Shown here piece after piece: positions 17,763 to 27,190 of a stretch of 64,000 nt of DNA; the first letter of the stretch is position 1, and each line of letters opens with the position of its first letter. The position numbers were made by a program, and so were the translations under genes. The stretch covers positions 124,001 through 188,000 of the forward strand of contig JAWLHU010000007.1 of the NCBI GenBank assembly GCA_041690255.1, written 5' to 3'. Source of the stretch: JAWLHU01 sp041690255 (GTDB taxonomy: Bacteria > Bacillota > Sulfobacillia > Symbiobacteriales > Symbiobacteriaceae). The notes under the pieces were generated by a model. The model worked only from the letters and a program-made list of their open reading frames with translations. It was not told the DNA's origin and searched no databases.

Positions 17763-20492
17763 ATGTCCGGCGAGCAGATGACCCCAGCGACTGAGTTGGC
17801 CTCCCGATACGATCCGAAGCAGGTGGAGGATGAGTTCTACCAGTACTGGATGGACGCCAAGCTTTACCAGGCGCCCATTGTGGAAGGAAAGCAGCCCTTT
17901 ACCATCGTGATTCCGCCGCCCAATGTGACCGGTACGCTTCATCTCGGCCATGCCCTGAACAACACCATGATCGATATCCTGATCCGTTGGAAGCGGATGC
18001 AGGGCTACCCCACTCTCTATGTCCCGGGCACCGACCACGCCGGCCTTGCCACCCAGATCCGGGTAGAGGAGGACCTGCGGAAGTCCGGTGGCCCGACCAG
18101 GCATGAGCTGGGCCGGGAGGGTTTCCTGGCGAAGACCTGGGAGTGGAAGGAGAAGTATCAGGGCACGATCAACGGTCAGCTCCGGAAGCTGGGCGTTTCG
18201 GTCGATTGGAGCCGCGAGGCCTTCACCATGGATGCGAACCTCTCCAAGGCCGTTCGCTCCTTCTTCGTGCAGCTCTATAACAAGGGGCTGATCTACCAGG
18301 GCACCCGTATTACCCACTGGTGCCCGAAGGACCAGACCGCTCTCTCGGACATCGAGGTGGAGTACGAGGAGAAGGACTCGAACCTCTGGCACTTCCGCTA
18401 CCCGCTCGAGGATGGCACCGGGTATATCGAGGTTGCCACCACCCGTCCGGAGACCATGCTGGGCGATACCGCTGTGGCCGTCAACCCGGAGGATGCCCGC
18501 TACACCCACCTCGTCGGCAAGATGCTCCGCCACCCGGCCACCGGCAAGCTGATTCCCATCATAGCGGATGGCTACGTGGAGAAGGAGTTCGGCACGGGCT
18601 GTGTCAAGGTGACGCCCTTCCATGATCCGAACGACTTCGAGATGGGCATGCGCCATCACCTGGAGATGCCCCAGGTGATTGGTCTCAAGGGCGAGATCAC
18701 CGAACTGGGTGGCAAGTATGCGGGTATGGACCGCTACGAGTGCCGCAAGCGCATTGTGGCTGACGCCGAGGCCGAGGGCTGGCTGGTCAAGATCGAGCCG
18801 CACAAGCACTCGGTCGGCACCTGCGCTCGTTGCTCTACTGTTGTCGAACCGCTAATCTCCAAGCAGTGGTACGTGAAGATGGCGCCCCTGGCGGCCCCGG
18901 CTGCCAAGGCCGTGGAGTCCGGTGAGATCAAGATCGTGCCCGAGCGGTTCACCAAGGTTTACCTGCACTGGATGGATAACATCCAGGACTGGTGTATCTC
19001 CCGTCAGATCTGGTGGGGTCACCGGATTCCGGTCTGGTACTGCGATGACTGCGGCAAGCAGCACGCGGCGGAGGTCGATCCGACCACCTGCCCGCACTGC
19101 GGTTCCACCAAGCTGCATCAGGACGAGGACGCCCTGGACACCTGGTTCTCCTCCGCACTCTGGCCCTTCTCCACGCTGGGGTGGCCGGACAAGACCAAGG
19201 ACCTGGACTACTTCTACCCCAACGACGTGTTGATCACGGGCTATGACATCCTCTTTTTCTGGGTGGCCCGCATGATCTTCAGCGGCATCGAGCTGACCGA
19301 GAAGACCCCGTTCCACACGGTGGTACTGCATGGCCTCATCCGCGACAGCCAGGGTCGGAAGATGTCGAAGTCCCTGGGTAACGGCATTGATCCGCTTGAC
19401 GTGATCGACAAGTATGGCACAGATGCCCTTCGCTTCATGCTGGTGACCGGCTCCACCCCCGGCAACGACATCCGGTTCCAGATGGACAAGGTGGAGGCGG
19501 CCCGGAACTTCGCCAACAAGCTCTGGAATGCCAGCCGCTTTGTGCTCATGAACCTGGAGGACTGGGATCCCGCCGACGCCTACCCCGAGGGTGACTACAA
19601 CCTGACTGACCGGTGGATCCGGCACCGTTTCAACGAGACGGTGAAGGCCGTCGACCGGCTGCTGGGTGAGTACCAGTACGGCGAGGCCGCCCGGGCGATC
19701 TACGACTTCATCTGGTCGGAGTTCTGCGACTGGTATATCGAGCTGGTGAAGCCCCGCCTCTACAACAAGGAGGATGCCTCCCGCGGGGCCGCCCAGGAGA
19801 CGCTGGCGATCGTCCTGGAGGGCACGCTGCGGCTACTCCACCCGTTCATGCCCTTCGTGACAGAGGCGATCTGGCAGAAGCTGCCCGCCCAGTCGAAGCC
19901 TGTCGAAATCGCTCCAGAGATCGCCAAGCAGGCCGGCCTGACCGAGCTTCAGCCGTCGATTGCTGTCACCCCCTACCCCGAAGCGCTGGGGGCCTGGGAG
20001 GATAACGAGGCGGCCAACCGAATGGGGCTCCTTGTCGACTCGATCAAGGCGCTGCGCTCGATCCGAGCGGAGTTCCGCCTCGGCGAGCACGCCAAGATCG
20101 AAGCGATTCTCATGGCCACGACACCCGATTCGCAGGCGATCCTGGAGGAGGGCCGCTCCTTCATTGAGACCCTGGGTAAGACCGCCAGCTTGACCATTCA
20201 GGCGGCCGCTGAGGTGAAGCCGGAGAACGCCGCCACGGCGCTGCTGGCCGGTATTGAGATCTATGTGCCGGTCGGCGGTCTGATCGATATCCCGAAGGAG
20301 ATCGAGCGGCTGACCAAGGAGGCCAACGCTACCGAGGCCGACATGACCAAGCTGAAGAACAAGCTCGGTAACGAGGGCTTCCTGGCCAAGGCGAAGCCCG
20401 AGGTGATCGAGAAGACCCGAGAGGAGGCGACGGCTTTCGAGGAGAAGCTAACCTCGATCAACGCCCGCCTGGCGATGCTCCGCAAGCTGTAA
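17763..20492 (+). CDS. valS: Valyl-tRNA synthetase
   Basis: 909 aa class I aminoacyl-tRNA synthetase. The HIGH motif appears as HLGH at residues 60-63 within PPPNVTGTLHLGHALN, and KMSKS is at 533-537. A CP1 editing domain lies between (with TTRPETMLGDTAVAVNP), a zinc-binding CDDCGK...CPHCGS pair follows, and a C-terminal coiled-coil arm (about 840-909) is specific to ValS. The ATG is preceded by GAGGAGGG. The alternative upstream TTG lies inside the T-box terminator. Regulated by charging of tRNA-Val through the leader. Confidence 0.97.
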   Translation: MSGEQMTPATELASRYDPKQVEDEFYQYWMDAKLYQAPIVEGKQPFTIVIPPPNVTGTLHLGHALNNTMIDILIRWKRMQGYPTLYVPGTDHAGLATQIRVEEDLRKSGGPTRHELGREGFLAKTWEWKEKYQGTINGQLRKLGVSVDWSREAFTMDANLSKAVRSFFVQLYNKGLIYQGTRITHWCPKDQTALSDIEVEYEEKDSNLWHFRYPLEDGTGYIEVATTRPETMLGDTAVAVNPEDARYTHLVGKMLRHPATGKLIPIIADGYVEKEFGTGCVKVTPFHDPNDFEMGMRHHLEMPQVIGLKGEITELGGKYAGMDRYECRKRIVADAEAEGWLVKIEPHKHSVGTCARCSTVVEPLISKQWYVKMAPLAAPAAKAVESGEIKIVPERFTKVYLHWMDNIQDWCISRQIWWGHRIPVWYCDDCGKQHAAEVDPTTCPHCGSTKLHQDEDALDTWFSSALWPFSTLGWPDKTKDLDYFYPNDVLITGYDILFFWVARMIFSGIELTEKTPFHTVVLHGLIRDSQGRKMSKSLGNGIDPLDVIDKYGTDALRFMLVTGSTPGNDIRFQMDKVEAARNFANKLWNASRFVLMNLEDWDPADAYPEGDYNLTDRWIRHRFNETVKAVDRLLGEYQYGEAARAIYDFIWSEFCDWYIELVKPRLYNKEDASRGAAQETLAIVLEGTLRLLHPFMPFVTEAIWQKLPAQSKPVEIAPEIAKQAGLTELQPSIAVTPYPEALGAWEDNEAANRMGLLVDSIKALRSIRAEFRLGEHAKIEAILMATTPDSQAILEEGRSFIETLGKTASLTIQAAAEVKPENAATALLAGIEIYVPVGGLIDIPKEIERLTKEANATEADMTKLKNKLGNEGFLAKAKPEVIEKTREEATAFEEKLTSINARLAMLRKL

Positions 20493-20584
20493 GACGTGGG
20501 CCGGCGGGGAGATCACCCTTGCCGGCCCTTCCCGTACATACCACGGCACAGGTGAACTGGACCGGTACAAAGGAGACGCCACCC

Positions 20585-21874
20585 ATGACCTACGAGGAAG
20601 CGCTTCAGTACCTGCACGGTCTTCAGCGGTTTGGCATGAAGCCTGGGCTCGGGCGGACAGTTGAGCTGCTCAACCGGCTTGGGCGACCGGATCGCCGCTG
20701 CGGGCGGATCATCCACATTACCGGGACCAGTGGCAAGGGTTCCGTCTCGGCCATGGTCGAGGCTGGGCTACGGGCGGCGGGCCACAAGGTTGGGCTCTAC
20801 ACATCACCCTCGCTTGAGCGGTTCACCGAGCGCATACAGGTTGACCGGGCAGAGGTCCCTGGGGCAGACGTGGCCGCACTTGTCACCGAAGTAGCCCCCC
20901 ATGTGGCCGCCATGGCTGCCGAGGGACTGGACCAGCCCACCGAGTTCGAGGTGATCACGGCCGTCGCATTCCTTTGGTTTGCCCGCCAGGAGGTGGAGTA
21001 TCTTGTCCTGGAAGTCGGTTTGGGCGGCCGGTTCGACGCGACAACCGCCATCGAAACCCCGATTGTGACCTGCATTACGAATATCGGTCTGGACCACACC
21101 CAGTGGCTGGGGCCTACCCACGAGACGATCGCCCACGACAAGGCAGGGATTATCAAGCCGGCAGTGCCCTGCGTCACCGGCACGGAGCATCCCGGGGCGC
21201 TGGCGGTAATCCGGGAGGCTGCCCTTTCCAACAGCGCCGTCCTCGTCGAGGTGACGGCAGATGACTGGCGTGTGGTGCAACACAGTGCAGCCGGGCAATT
21301 GGTTGACGTGTTGGGCAGCCGTGGCTGGTACCGCAATGTCCACCTGGCTCTTCTCGGTCGCCATCAGGCGGCTAACGCGGCTGTCGCATTGCGGGTGCTG
21401 GAGTTGGCGGGGGTGAGCGAGGGCCACATCCGCCAGGGACTGGCCTTTGTTGAGTGGCCCGGCCGGTTGGAACTCATCACCCTGCCGGACGGTCGCCAGA
21501 TCCTTTTGGATGCCGCCCATAATCCGGCGAAATGCGAAGCGTTGGCGGAAGCGGTCCGGGCTTACTTCCCCGGCAAGTCGATCCGGCTCGTCCTGGGTGT
21601 TCTGGCCGACAAGGAGGTCCCGGAGATGCTTCGCCCGCTGCTCGATCTGGCCAGCCAGACCTGGGTCACCACGCCGGAGAGTCCCCGACGGCTCCCCGCT
21701 GCCGACCTGGCGACAATATGCGCCGACTTGGGCCGGGAAGTATCGGTGGTCGAGTCGGTGCCGGAAGCTGTCCGCACCGCCGCCAGAGAGGCTTCCCCGG
21801 ACGAACTCGTTCTGGTGACCGGCTCTTTCTACACGGTCGGACCAGCCAGGCGGAACCTTCTTGGTGGTAGGTGA
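20585..21874 (+). CDS. folC: Folylpolyglutamate synthase/dihydrofolate synthase
   Basis: 429 aa Mur-ligase-like enzyme that adds glutamate to folates (and to dihydropteroate). The P-loop is GTSGKGS (about residues 47-53), the central domain carries the HTQWLGPTHETIAHDKAGIIK region with the catalytic lysine, and the C-terminal ligase domain has DAAHNPAKC. The ATG at 20585 has AAGGAG nine bases upstream. Following valS is the common Bacillota order. Confidence 0.95.
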   Translation: MTYEEALQYLHGLQRFGMKPGLGRTVELLNRLGRPDRRCGRIIHITGTSGKGSVSAMVEAGLRAAGHKVGLYTSPSLERFTERIQVDRAEVPGADVAALVTEVAPHVAAMAAEGLDQPTEFEVITAVAFLWFARQEVEYLVLEVGLGGRFDATTAIETPIVTCITNIGLDHTQWLGPTHETIAHDKAGIIKPAVPCVTGTEHPGALAVIREAALSNSAVLVEVTADDWRVVQHSAAGQLVDVLGSRGWYRNVHLALLGRHQAANAAVALRVLELAGVSEGHIRQGLAFVEWPGRLELITLPDGRQILLDAAHNPAKCEALAEAVRAYFPGKSIRLVLGVLADKEVPEMLRPLLDLASQTWVTTPESPRRLPAADLATICADLGREVSVVESVPEAVRTAAREASPDELVLVTGSFYTVGPARRNLLGGR

Positions 21875-22019
21875 GTAGAATACCTGGTGTTCCTCCCGCA
21901 TACCGATGGTGAAGAAACGACCCGCACAGGCGAGCGGAGAGAGAGGATTGGCACCATGGGCCACCCCGCTCCGTGTCGCCCCACCGGCGGGCGCAACCAC
22001 CCATATGGGAGGGGACATC

Positions 22020-22856
22020 ATGCATCGGTTTGGGCGATCCGCGCAGAAGAGAATGAACGACCGGTGGGGTGGCGCGTTCATCCTGGCCGTGTTACTGGCC
22101 GTGGTGGGTGCCTACAAGTTGGGCGACTGGATTGGCAAGGCACTGGATAACAAAGAGGCCGTCATGGAGCCCGTTCCGGGTGACACCGGTACCCTCGCCG
22201 GTAGTGTCGGGGAGATGGTCTCAGCTCAGCCTCACGAGTTCCAGCTTCACTTCGTTCAGGTGGGTGCCTTCCGCTCGGATGGTGCAGCCCGAAATCTGGC
22301 CAAGGCGCTTGCTGAGGCAAGCTTCACGGCCGCTGTGGCCCCGAAGAATGCCCAGGGGTTGGCCAAGGTCTATGTCGGCCCGTACATGACCTCTGCAGCC
22401 GCCTCAGAGGCCAAGGGACGCCTGATTAGTGAGGAGTTGGTGCCCAGCTCCTTTAACGTAACGATGACCGTCGATTACAAGCCCGAGGCCGTCATGGCCA
22501 TGACCGGTTCACCGGACAGTGACCTGCAGAAGGGGCTTGACACGCTCAACGCCTATCTCTATGAGGCGGGCAACTGGTTCGCCAGCCGCTCCGCAGGCCA
22601 GTCCGTCGATGGCACAACACTGGCATCCCTCAGTAACCAGATGAATCAATACCTGACGGATCTCGCCAAAGCCGATGCGAATCCAGCGGTTACGCAGTTC
22701 CTCGAGATGGCTACCGCCGCCACTGAGAACGCGGCCGCGATCGAGGTAGCTGCCACGGCTCTCCCCGGCAGCGATGAGTTCCAGACCGCAATGAACGGGT
22801 ATATCAGCCTTCTGGACAGCTACCACTCCTTCCATATGACGACAAGCGAGAACTAG
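22020..22856 (+). CDS. Membrane-anchored SPOR-domain protein
   Basis: 278 aa with one N-terminal membrane helix (about 15-33, FILAVLLAVVGAYKLGDWIG) and a SPOR domain at about 78-150 (HFVQVGAFRSDGAARNLAKAL, VYVGPYMTSAAASEAKGRL). SPOR domains bind denuded peptidoglycan glycan strands at division or engulfment sites. A helical C-terminal part of unknown function follows. The position next to division and shape genes fits a cell-wall role. ATG 22020 is chosen for its GGAGGGG site. Confidence 0.85.
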   Translation: MHRFGRSAQKRMNDRWGGAFILAVLLAVVGAYKLGDWIGKALDNKEAVMEPVPGDTGTLAGSVGEMVSAQPHEFQLHFVQVGAFRSDGAARNLAKALAEASFTAAVAPKNAQGLAKVYVGPYMTSAAASEAKGRLISEELVPSSFNVTMTVDYKPEAVMAMTGSPDSDLQKGLDTLNAYLYEAGNWFASRSAGQSVDGTTLASLSNQMNQYLTDLAKADANPAVTQFLEMATAATENAAAIEVAATALPGSDEFQTAMNGYISLLDSYHSFHMTTSEN

Positions 22857-22866
22857 AAGGCGGACC

Positions 22867-22895
22867 GGGGGGACCACAACCATGGGTGGTCCCTC
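22867..22895 (+). terminator. Terminator after the SPOR gene
   Basis: GGGGGGACCAC pairs with GTGGTCCCTCC, with a pyrimidine-rich CTTCTTTT tail. Confidence 0.65.
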
Positions 22896-23056
22896 CTCTT
22901 CTTTTGTGGAAGATATTGCCAAACCATCGATCCCGTGGTATCCTTTTTCCTGAAGGCGCGACGCACAAAGGATTTTGCCGAAGGAGCCCCGAAACCATGA
23001 CCATTCGGGGGTCGTCATACCCATAGGCGCCGCCCCGAAAAGGAGGGCGTCTGCAC

Positions 23057-23299
23057 GTGAACCGAGGCTGGTTGGCCTTCATGTGGGCTGTGATCGGTGC
23101 CGTCGTAGGGCAGTTGATCGGCGCGGCGTTAGCCGAGCAGATCAGATTTCTCAACTACCATCTGCCCATCGGGTTGGGACCGGCCAATCTTGACCTGAAC
23201 TTTCTTGTCGTCTCTTTTGGGATTCAGATCAAGCTAACCATAGCGGGAGCGATCGGGCTCGTCCTGGCACTCTGGCTCTCGCTTCGCCATAGCGGCTAG
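23057..23299 (+). CDS. Small two-helix membrane protein (DUF4321-like)
   Basis: 80 aa with two hydrophobic segments (about 6-26 and 53-75) around a short loop. It resembles the small DUF4321 proteins often found just upstream of maf in Bacillota; function unknown. The GTG start at 23057 has an AAGGAGGG site eight bases upstream. It lies 20 nt before maf and is probably cotranscribed. Confidence 0.75.
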   Translation: MNRGWLAFMWAVIGAVVGQLIGAALAEQIRFLNYHLPIGLGPANLDLNFLVVSFGIQIKLTIAGAIGLVLALWLSLRHSG

Positions 23300-23319
23300 A
23301 CAGTTGAGGTGAAGATCGG

Positions 23320-23886
23320 TTGCAGGTGGTTTTGGCATCTGCGTCGCCCCGCCGGCAGGAACTCCTCCGGCAGGTCGGCGTCTCCTTTGTTGTGGAACCC
23401 AGTACCGTGGATGAACAAGTAGCCGAGCCCATGTCTCCTGAGAGTCTGGTTGAACACCTGGCCCTTCTCAAGGCGCGCGACGTCGCTCGGCACCGAACCG
23501 ATGACGTCATCGTTGGATCGGACACCATCGTCGTGGTAGACGGCCACGTCCTGGGCAAGCCAACTGACCGGGACGAGGCGATAGCCATGTTGAGCAGGCT
23601 GGCTGACCGGGAGCATCAGGTCATGACCGGTATCGCCCTTGTGCAGGGTCAGCGGGAGCTGGTGGCTCATGAGACAACGAGCGTTCGCTTCGGGCCGTTG
23701 ACCCGTGATCAGATCGAGCGTTACGTGGACTCAGGCGAGCCGATGGACAAGGCCGGGGCCTATGGCATTCAGGGCCGGGCTGCTGGGTTTATCCAGTCCA
23801 TTACGGGTGATTATTTCACGGTTGTCGGGCTTCCTCTTTTTCGCACCGTTCAGATGCTGTCACATTTCGGCGTAGACGTCCTCTAG
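23320..23886 (+). CDS. maf: Maf/YhdE nucleoside triphosphate pyrophosphatase
   Basis: 188 aa Maf protein. It starts with LASASPRRQELLRQ, the substrate-binding signature, and has VIVGSDTIVVVDG with the catalytic Asp and the DKAGAYGIQGRAA motif. Family members hydrolyse dTTP/UTP and modified pyrimidine triphosphates and affect septum formation. The start is TTG at 23320 after GAGGTG. It groups with radC and mreB as in Bacillus. Confidence 0.94.
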   Translation: MQVVLASASPRRQELLRQVGVSFVVEPSTVDEQVAEPMSPESLVEHLALLKARDVARHRTDDVIVGSDTIVVVDGHVLGKPTDRDEAIAMLSRLADREHQVMTGIALVQGQRELVAHETTSVRFGPLTRDQIERYVDSGEPMDKAGAYGIQGRAAGFIQSITGDYFTVVGLPLFRTVQMLSHFGVDVL

Positions 23887-23913
23887 GGGGGCCCCGGAAG
23901 GGGGCGTTTGCAC

Positions 23914-24612
23914 GTGACCGCTTCGCTCAAGAAGCTGCCTGAGTCTGACCGTCCGCGAGAGCGACTGCTCCGGCTGGGCGCAGAGCAACTCTCCGATGTG
24001 GAGTTGCTCGCGATTCTTCTGGGAACAGGCACCAACGGTCGATCGGTTATTGAAGTAGCCCGCGATTTGCTGCATCATTGTGAGTCGAAGGAGCCGGGCA
24101 GTGGACTGCGCGGTCTCCTGACGCTCCGGGAGAGTGAACTGAAGAGAGTGGCGAAGGGGCTGGGCAGAGCGAAGCTGTGCACAGTCCTGGCTGCCTTGCA
24201 GATCGGTATGCGGGCAGGAGCTACTCCGCTGAGGCGGGTCGACCTTTCCAACCCCCGTGCGGTGTTCGAGTATCTCTCTCCACGCATGGCGCACCTGGCC
24301 AGGGAACAATTTCATGTGGTCCTTCTGACCGCCAAGAATCACGTAATCGACTCCGAATGTGTATCGGAAGGGACCCTGACCGCCTCGCTCGTCCATCCCA
24401 GGGAGATCTTCAAGTCGGCAATCAGGCGCAGCGCCCATGCCGTCATTCTCGCACACAACCATCCTAGCGGTGACCCGACTCCCAGCCGAGAAGACCGGGA
24501 GGTTACCAACCGGCTTGTCCAGGCGGGCAGACTAATCGGGATCGAGGTGCTCGATCACCTCGTGATCGGTCAGGGGCGCTATGCCAGCTTCCGTGAGCGA
24601 GGGCTCCTCTAG
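23914..24612 (+). CDS. radC: RadC/JAB-domain protein
   Basis: 232 aa with an N-terminal helix-hairpin-helix-like region (LSDVELLAILLGTGT) and a JAMM metalloprotease-like domain with the zinc signature HNHPSGDPTPSRED (about 182-195). Despite the name, a role in DNA repair is not established. GTG 23914 is nine bases after GGAAGGGGG; the in-frame TTG at 23908 is too close to that site. Confidence 0.93.
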   Translation: MTASLKKLPESDRPRERLLRLGAEQLSDVELLAILLGTGTNGRSVIEVARDLLHHCESKEPGSGLRGLLTLRESELKRVAKGLGRAKLCTVLAALQIGMRAGATPLRRVDLSNPRAVFEYLSPRMAHLAREQFHVVLLTAKNHVIDSECVSEGTLTASLVHPREIFKSAIRRSAHAVILAHNHPSGDPTPSREDREVTNRLVQAGRLIGIEVLDHLVIGQGRYASFRERGLL

Positions 24613-24664
24613 CATCCGCGCTGGTCGCTGATTTGCTGCTCCATCAAGAAAGGGGAACACTACG

Positions 24665-25684
24665 GTGTCGTTCTGGCAGTTTTTCGCACGCGACATTGGG
24701 ATCGACCTTGGTACCGCGAACACCCTGGTATACGTAAAAGGCCGCGGCATCGTGATCCAGGAGCCCTCCGTCGTCGCGGTCGACCGTGACCGCAAGGAGC
24801 CGCTCGCCGTTGGTCTCGAGGCGAAGCAGATGCTGGGGCGCACCCCGGGCAACATCATCGCCATCCGTCCCATGAAAGATGGCGTCATTGCCGACTTTGA
24901 CACGACCCAAACCATGCTCAAGTATTTCATTCAGAAGGCCCATCCGCGCCGGGCGCCCTTCCGGCCCCGGGTGATCATTGGCATTCCCTCCGGCGTGACC
25001 GGCGTAGAGCGCCGGGCCGTACAAGACGCCGCCCTTCAGGCTGGCGCCCGTGAGGCCCACGTGATCGAAGAGCCCATGGCGGCGGCGATCGGAGCCGGTC
25101 TTCCCGTGGAAGAGCCCACCGGTTCCATGGTCGTGGACATTGGCGGCGGCACGACTGAGGTTGCGATCATCTCCCTCGGCGGTCTGGTCACTGCCAAGTC
25201 CATTCGTGTGGCTGGTGACGAGTTGGATGAGGCCATCGTGCAGTATGTGAAGCGGACCTACAACATGCTGATCGGTGAGCGGACCGGTGAGGAGATCAAG
25301 ATGACCATCGGCTCTGCCTACCCGACTGGCAAGGAAGAGTCCATGGAGATCCGCGGTCGCGATCTGGTCACCGGCCTGCCACGTACCCTGCGCGTTACCT
25401 CCGACGAGATTCGGAAGGCGATCTCCGAGCCCGTGGCCTCGGTTATCGATGCAATCAAGATTACCCTGGAGAACACCCCGCCCGAGTTGGCGGCCGACAT
25501 TATGGACCGTGGTATCGTCATGACCGGGGGTGGTGCTCTGTTGAAGGGGCTCGACCTGCTGGTCTCCAAAGAGACCGGCATGCCGGTCCACGTGGCCGAT
25601 GAACCTCTCCTGTGCGTGGTGAAGGGCTGCGGCAAGTGCCTCGACAATCTGGACATTTTGAAGCGGGTGGCGCGCAACTCCTAA
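24665..25684 (+). CDS. mreB: Rod shape-determining actin homologue MreB
   Basis: 339 aa actin-fold ATPase. Phosphate 1 is [14 protein letters not shown], phosphate 2 is [14 protein letters not shown], and the adenosine motif is [15 protein letters not shown]. It polymerises under the membrane and guides the elongasome encoded downstream (MreC, MreD, PBP2, RodA). GTG start with AAAGGGG upstream. Confidence 0.97.
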   Translation: MSFWQFFARDIGIDLGTANTLVYVKGRGIVIQEPSVVAVDRDRKEPLAVGLEAKQMLGRTPGNIIAIRPMKDGVIADFDTTQTMLKYFIQKAHPRRAPFRPRVIIGIPSGVTGVERRAVQDAALQAGAREAHVIEEPMAAAIGAGLPVEEPTGSMVVDIGGGTTEVAIISLGGLVTAKSIRVAGDELDEAIVQYVKRTYNMLIGERTGEEIKMTIGSAYPTGKEESMEIRGRDLVTGLPRTLRVTSDEIRKAISEPVASVIDAIKITLENTPPELAADIMDRGIVMTGGGALLKGLDLLVSKETGMPVHVADEPLLCVVKGCGKCLDNLDILKRVARNS

Positions 25685-25711
25685 TTAGCGCCAGCCGCGG
25701 GGAGGGCGTGC

Positions 25712-26575
25712 ATGCCGTCACCCATGCGAAACAACAAGCAACTACGGCGCCTTGGGGCGGCTCTGATCGCCCTGACTGTCATCTTCACGATCATGGCCCT
25801 GACCGCTCGAGAGCGGTCGCAGGTCACAGCAGTAGAGAAGGGCATTGCCACCCTGCTCTACCCGTTTCAGGTTGCCACGGATTGGGTCGGCGATCGATTC
25901 CGCGGCGTTGGCGAATCGATCAAGGAATTGAGCAGACTGCGGGAGGAGAACGCTGCCCTCCGCGAGCAGGTCAAGGAGGCTTCCCAAGCAGAGGCCCGAG
26001 CGGAGCAACTGGAACACGAAAACCAGGTGCTTCGGACGGAGCTTCGCATGAAGGAGCGGTCTCCGTACCCTCTCCTGACCGCCCAGGTTATCAGCCGTTC
26101 CTCAGAGAACTGGTATCGGACGGTGATCATCGATCGGGGCAGCCGCGATGGTGTTCAGCAGAATATGGCGGTGGTGAATTGGCAGGGGTTGGTCGGGAAG
26201 ATATCCCATACGACGCCGTACACCTCTACCATCCAGCTCATGATCGATGCTGGCTTCGGGCAACAGGGGTCATTCGGTGCCGGTGCCAAGCTTCCCACCG
26301 GGGAACTGGGACTGATCGAGACGATTGAAGGCGGCCATGTCCGCATGAAGTTCCTCTCGACCAATCCCACTGTGGAAGTTGAGCAGCCGGTCTACACCTC
26401 CGGTCAAGGCGTCATGCCGGCAGATCTTCTCATCGGATATGTGTCGGAGCTTGACTCCGAGGCCACCTTCGTCAAGTACGCGACCGTTCGCCCTGCTGTG
26501 GACTTTCACAAACTGGATGTCGTCCACATCGTCCTGATGATGACCGAGAAGGATAGGGGGACGAATGCCCCGTGA
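25712..26575 (+). CDS. mreC: Cell shape protein MreC
   Basis: 287 aa: short cytoplasmic start, one membrane helix (about 13-31), a periplasm-facing coiled coil (about 65-112, rich in E/R/A/Q) and the two beta-domains (VISRSSENWYRTVIIDRGSRDGV; LLIGYVSELDS). It links MreB filaments to PBP2. GGGAGGG ribosome site. Confidence 0.94.
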   Translation: MPSPMRNNKQLRRLGAALIALTVIFTIMALTARERSQVTAVEKGIATLLYPFQVATDWVGDRFRGVGESIKELSRLREENAALREQVKEASQAEARAEQLEHENQVLRTELRMKERSPYPLLTAQVISRSSENWYRTVIIDRGSRDGVQQNMAVVNWQGLVGKISHTTPYTSTIQLMIDAGFGQQGSFGAGAKLPTGELGLIETIEGGHVRMKFLSTNPTVEVEQPVYTSGQGVMPADLLIGYVSELDSEATFVKYATVRPAVDFHKLDVVHIVLMMTEKDRGTNAP

Positions 26576-27090
26576 GGTACTGGATCTTATCCGGCCTCTT
26601 GCTATTGGCCTTCCTGGTACAGTCGGTCTTTGGCAGTTACCTGTCGATTCGAGGGATTGCCCCCAATGTTGTTCTGACGGTCGTAGTAGCTTACGGCCTG
26701 CTCTTCGGGTGGGAGGTTGGCCTAGGAGCCGGGGTGTTGGGCGGGCTGCTGCTCGACCTGGTGGCCGGCCGCTTTATTGGCATTCATGTCCTCTCTCTGG
26801 GGGTTGTTGGGCTGGCTGTGGGGCTGGTCGAGGAGCGCGTCTTCAAAGACAACGTTCTGTTGGCCGCGATTGGCGGCTTGGTCGGGTCGCTGGTCAGCCA
26901 GGCACTGGTCGTCTTTGCCCTTTGGCTCTTTGGCTGGCAGATTGCACTCCTGGGTTCACTGCGGTCAACCTTCCTCCCGGCGGCGCTCTACGATATGATC
27001 CTATCGGTTGTTCTCTACAGTTGGATATACAAATACTACCGGTACCTTCGTCCTGATCCACGCGGTACAATCGACTTGCGGCGGTACTAG
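26572..27090 (+). CDS. mreD: Rod shape-determining membrane protein MreD
   Basis: 172 aa with about five hydrophobic helices. Its GTG start overlaps the mreC stop by 4 nt (GTGA), indicating translational coupling. It is part of the elongasome. Confidence 0.9.
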   Translation: MRYWILSGLLLLAFLVQSVFGSYLSIRGIAPNVVLTVVVAYGLLFGWEVGLGAGVLGGLLLDLVAGRFIGIHVLSLGVVGLAVGLVEERVFKDNVLLAAIGGLVGSLVSQALVVFALWLFGWQIALLGSLRSTFLPAALYDMILSVVLYSWIYKYYRYLRPDPRGTIDLRRY

Positions 27091-27135
27091 TTCGCAACCG
27101 GAGACCGCTGAGATCAGTCAAAAGGCAAATGAATG

Positions 27136-27158
27136 GCGGGCCCTCGGGCCCGCTTTCT
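27136..27158 (+). terminator. Terminator after mreD
   Basis: GCGGGCCC (27136-27143), a 2-nt gap, GGGCCCGC (27146-27153), then TTTCTCT. It may attenuate read-through from mreBCD into the PBP2 gene. Confidence 0.6.
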
Positions 27159-27190
27159 CTCGTCGCTAATTGCCAAATGGAGGGATTTAT